The notes under the pieces were generated by a model. It saw only the letters and a list, made by a program, of their open reading frames with translations. It searched no databases and was not told the origin of the DNA. From Roseomonas sp. (GTDB lineage Bacteria > Pseudomonadota > Alphaproteobacteria > Acetobacterales > Acetobacteraceae), in NCBI GenBank assembly GCA_020249465.1, contig JADCFP010000002.1, positions 1-64,000 on the forward strand: a stretch of 64,000 bases of DNA, read 5' to 3'. This document shows positions 61,383 to 64,000 of the stretch, one piece after another (the stretch's first letter is position 1; the number at the start of each line of letters is the position of its first letter). The translations under genes and the position numbers were made by a program.

Positions 61383-61419
61383 TGAAAAGAAAAGGGCGGC
61401 AGGCTTACACCCGCCGCCC
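61383..61419 (-). terminator. intrinsic terminator of metK
   Basis: GGGCGGC at 61394-61400 and GCCGCCC at 61413-61419 form a 7-bp GC stem with a 12-base loop. On the minus strand it follows the metK stop by 22 bases and is followed by TTTTCTTTTC (complement of 61384-61393). The T-run reaches the first codons of trmB, so the terminator sits just before that gene and may lower readthrough into it. Confidence 0.8.
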
Positions 61420-61441
61420 CAAAATTCATCCGATCAGCGCC

Positions 61442-62629
61442 TCAACGCCCGAAGGCGCGCCGCAGCTCATCCGCCAGATCGGTCATTTCCCAGGTGAAGG
61501 TACCCTTCGCCGCATCCGGCACGCGGCCGAAATGGCCATAGGCGCTGGTCGGCACATAGATCGGGCGATTCAGCTTCAGATGCTCACGAATGCCGCGCGG
61601 GGAGAGATTGACCATGCCGTCAATCACCTTCGCCAACTTCGCCTCATCCACATCCTTGCCCGTGCCATGCAGGTCGAAATAGACCGATAGCGGCTTGGAA
61701 ACGCCAATCGCGTAGCTCACCTGAATGGTGCACTTATCGGCGAGGCCAGACGCCACGACATTCTTCGCGACATAGCGCGCGGCATAGGCCGCCGAACGGT
61801 CCACCTTGGTCGGGTCCTTGCCGGAGAAGGCGCCACCACCATGCGGCGCCGCACCGCCATAGGTATCCACGATGATCTTGCGCCCGGTCAGGCCGCAATC
61901 GCCATCCGGTCCGCCAATGATGAAGGTGCCGGTCGGGTTCACGTAGAATTCGCTATCAGGGCACATCCAGCCCTTGGGCAGAACGGATTCCACAATCGGG
62001 CGCAGCAGGCGCTTGATGTCGGCCTGTTCCAGCGATTCCTCATGTTGGGTGGAGACAACGATGGAGGTCGCGCCAACCGGCTTGCCATCCACATAGCGCA
62101 AAGTCACCTGGCTTTTCGCATCCGGCAGCAGCCCGGCCACGGCGTTATCCTTGGCGCGGCGCAGCGTGCTGATATGGCGCAGGATTTCATGTGCATAATA
62201 GAGCGGTGCCGGCATCAGTTCCGGCGTTTCGCGGCAGGCATAACCGAACATGATGCCCTGGTCGCCCGCGCCTTCATCCTTATTGCCGGCAGCATCCACA
62301 CCCTGCGCGATATGCGCCGATTGGGCATGCAAATGGCAGGCGATATCGGCATGCTGCCAATGAAAGCCTTCCTGCTCATACCCAATGTCATGGATCGCGA
62401 GCCGTGCCAGATGGATCAGATATTCCGGCGTGATTTCAGCGGGGCCGCGCACTTCGCCCGCCAGCACCACGCGATTGGTGGTGACCAGCGTTTCGCAAGC
62501 GACGCGGGCATAGGGATCGGCGGTCAGGAAGGCATCCAGCACGGTGTCTGAAATGCGGTCCGCCACCTTATCGGGATGGCCTTCGGAAACGGATTCCGAG
62601 GTGAAAAGATATTCGCCCTTATCGCGCAT
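61442..62629 (-). CDS. metK: S-adenosylmethionine synthetase
   Basis: Makes S-adenosylmethionine from methionine and ATP. The 395-residue product has [20 protein letters not shown], the flexible-loop motif [16 protein letters not shown], and the glycine-rich [53 protein letters not shown] completes the family signature. Length is in range. The 138-base spacer up to the PRISE-type gene has a short hairpin (ACGCCC/GGGCGT, 62692-62711), but I see no SAM-II or SAM/SAH riboswitch consensus. SAM from this enzyme feeds TrmB and RsmA, also in this window. Confidence 0.98.
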   Translation of the reverse strand: MRDKGEYLFTSESVSEGHPDKVADRISDTVLDAFLTADPYARVACETLVTTNRVVLAGEVRGPAEITPEYLIHLARLAIHDIGYEQEGFHWQHADIACHLHAQSAHIAQGVDAAGNKDEGAGDQGIMFGYACRETPELMPAPLYYAHEILRHISTLRRAKDNAVAGLLPDAKSQVTLRYVDGKPVGATSIVVSTQHEESLEQADIKRLLRPIVESVLPKGWMCPDSEFYVNPTGTFIIGGPDGDCGLTGRKIIVDTYGGAAPHGGGAFSGKDPTKVDRSAAYAARYVAKNVVASGLADKCTIQVSYAIGVSKPLSVYFDLHGTGKDVDEAKLAKVIDGMVNLSPRGIREHLKLNRPIYVPTSAYGHFGRVPDAAKGTFTWEMTDLADELRRAFGR

Positions 62630-62767
62630 GGCGTGGTTCGGCCTCTTGTCGCGGGATTCGCTGGTTCAGCCCAACGATGCTCTGCCCCGGAACGCCCAAG
62701 GCGAAGGGCGTATTGCAGGGGGGTGTGGCAGGGTCAAGGCAGGGGGCGCCGCGACCCTCGATTATTT

Positions 62768-63823
62768 TCAACGCGGCGGCAGCACCCGGGCAGCCCGATA
62801 GCCTTCGATCTGGTCGGCGAACATGGCCCAGCTATCCCGGAAACCGGTGAAGCCCGCCTGACGCGCCGCCGTCATGGAAGCCAGCACATCATAATCCATA
62901 TTCAGGGCGAAATCGGCGAATTCCCAACTGGCGACTTGTTCAATGGGCAGAATCAACCCGTGCCGCGCGCGAATTTTCTCCCAGACCGGGGCCTTGTCGG
63001 CCATCCAGCGCGCCATGGACATGGTGCGCACCCCGCCCGGCGCCACGCCGAACAACCCGGCCAGATGGGGCCACATGTCGCACCAGCGGAAGGCATCGCC
63101 ATTCGTGACATTAAAGGCACGGTTGGCGGCGCGCGGTTCGCCCAGCATCCACAAAATCGCCTCGGCCAGCAATTTGGCGTCCGAGACCTCATGCAGCGCC
63201 GTGAAGGCGCCGGGTTTGCCGGGGAAGTCGAAGGGCACGCCCAATTCCCGGCAAATCGCGGCATAGGCGCCAAGGGTCGAGACCATGTTGCGCGCGCGCC
63301 CCGGCGCCACATCCAGCACGAAATTGGGCCGGCTGGCTGACCAGGACCAGGCTTTGCCGCGCTGGCGTTCGGCCACCATATCCTGCTGGTCGTAATAAAA
63401 ATTGGGCGGCAGATGGCGCGGGTCATCTTCGCGCGCCGGCGTCGGGAAGGGGCCGATATGCAGCCCATACCATTTGCCGCCATGGATCATGTGCAAATGC
63501 TGAAAGCGCGGCAGCGATGCCTCGGCCGCGTCCAGCAGGTTGCGCAGCATGGTAACATTGCCGGGCACATCTTCGACGCCGGTTTCGCCATGCGGCGCGC
63601 GGGAAGCATAGACGATATGGGTAATGTCCGGCCGCGCGGCGATGGCACGCGTGAGCGCCGACCCATCCCAAAGATCGGCAGTGATCCAGGGAATGCACAT
63701 GCCGGGATCGCGCCGTGTCAGGCCAATCGGCGTAAAGGCAGGATCGCCTTGTGCGGCTTCCATGACGCGGCTCGCGGCAGCGCCGCTGGCGCCGACAATC
63801 AGGGTGACACGGGTATTGGTCAT
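62768..63823 (-). CDS. PRISE-like (progesterone 5-beta-reductase/iridoid-synthase-like) SDR
   Basis: A 351-residue extended SDR of the PRISE group, which reduce enones with NADPH. The N-terminal LIVGASGAAASRVMEAA is the cofactor motif (the final Gly of GxxGxxG is Ala). IVYASRA, NVTMLRNLLDAAE and HGGKWYGLHIGP follow. NFYYDQQDMVAERQRG contains the group's catalytic Tyr, then WSASRPNFVLDVAPGRARNM. Usual SDR YxxxK is replaced in this group, so the difference is expected. The bacterial substrate is unknown. The ATG at 63823 has GGAGGAAG upstream; the longer frame to 63877 lacks one. Confidence 0.9.
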   Translation of the reverse strand: MTNTRVTLIVGASGAAASRVMEAAQGDPAFTPIGLTRRDPGMCIPWITADLWDGSALTRAIAARPDITHIVYASRAPHGETGVEDVPGNVTMLRNLLDAAEASLPRFQHLHMIHGGKWYGLHIGPFPTPAREDDPRHLPPNFYYDQQDMVAERQRGKAWSWSASRPNFVLDVAPGRARNMVSTLGAYAAICRELGVPFDFPGKPGAFTALHEVSDAKLLAEAILWMLGEPRAANRAFNVTNGDAFRWCDMWPHLAGLFGVAPGGVRTMSMARWMADKAPVWEKIRARHGLILPIEQVASWEFADFALNMDYDVLASMTAARQAGFTGFRDSWAMFADQIEGYRAARVLPPR

Positions 63824-64000
63824 AATAACTTCCTCCGGGTACGATGAACCCACGGGCGCGGCCGCGATGCAAGCCACACGACATTCTTGACCTGCGGGCG
63901 CATCACGCCCTATGCTTCAATCATCAGTTGCAAAACCGATCCTCGCGATTTGTCCGGTCTGCTTGCGGCGAGGTTCCGAAAGGGCGTGGGTGGCGACACC
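63824..64000. other. right-edge region with a possible plus-strand promoter
   Basis: No complete gene is visible in these 177 bases. A plus-strand promoter-like pair, TTGACC at 63887-63892 and TATGCT at 63911-63916 with an 18-base spacer, points to a gene that begins further right. A frame open to the window edge starts near 63970, but nothing in it can be recognised. Confidence 0.4.

Noticed and set aside
1-64000. tRNA genes, rRNA genes, CRISPR arrays, insertion sequences and phage genes
   Set aside because: I scanned the spacers for T-loop-like sequences, regularly spaced repeats and transposase motifs and saw none. This was a reading by eye; tRNAscan-SE and an IS search would settle it.

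Overview
The window looks like chromosomal core DNA of a GC-rich alphaproteobacterium, most likely an Acetobacteraceae (Roseomonas-like) member of the Rhodospirillales/Acetobacterales. The grounds are the lptF-lptG-lptD-surA-rsmA order, the glpX-recJ pair, the purL-bolA-grxD string, an alphaproteobacterial MmcB, a short-form PurL and acetoacetyl-CoA reductase. Coding density is high, and many genes overlap by 1 or 4 bases (ATGA, GTGA, TGATG), which marks operons. I see no tRNA or rRNA gene, CRISPR array, insertion sequence or prophage. The taxonomic call is an inference from gene content only.

Layout. 1-8.0 kb: glutamate synthase large subunit (cut by the left edge), MmcB nuclease, bifunctional HldE, a cold-shock protein, and a CoA-transferase/tautomerase pair. 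8.1-17 kb: an MGMT-like protein, an FAD-linked 2-hydroxyacid dehydrogenase, then the outer-membrane biogenesis operon lptF-lptG-lptD-surA-rsmA, with ChaC divergent to a DUF2125 protein behind it. 18.5-28.5 kb: glpX-recJ, an exported hydrolase, a 2-hydroxyacid dehydrogenase, an SDR coupled to a WD40-cytochrome c fusion, and a pyridoxal-phosphate operon (ACT protein, pdxA, pdxJ, hydrolase).

28.9-33.1 kb holds acetoacetyl-CoA reductase followed by the least-understood block in the window: a double-YciI protein, a CxxC carboxymuconolactone-decarboxylase-like protein, two tandem Lin0512-family paralogues, a DUF35 OB-fold protein that has lost its zinc cysteines, and a thiolase-like protein without the usual nucleophile cysteine. 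I consider the Lin0512-Lin0512-DUF35-thiolase block the best candidate for an undescribed system. 33-43.4 kb: a DUF2892 membrane protein, a Bug-type solute-binding protein, threonine synthase with an M16 peptidase and PmbA, a Bax-inhibitor-like protein, a lipoprotein, a DUF192/histone-deacetylase-like pair, and an OmpA-type porin.

43.8-64 kb: an amidase and gamma-glutamyltransferase operon, CsaA, a purine phosphoribosyltransferase, a cupin, a CNNM/CBS transporter-like protein with a possible antitoxin remnant behind it, a tyrosine phosphatase, a Phd-VapC-type toxin-antitoxin pair with a near-perfect 32-bp palindrome at its start, a second amidase, a TPR-glycosyltransferase, an MBL hydrolase with an M20 peptidase, purL-bolA-grxD, trmB, metK and a PRISE-type reductase. 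Four stem-loops with T-tracts look like intrinsic terminators. Several other inverted repeats have no assigned role.
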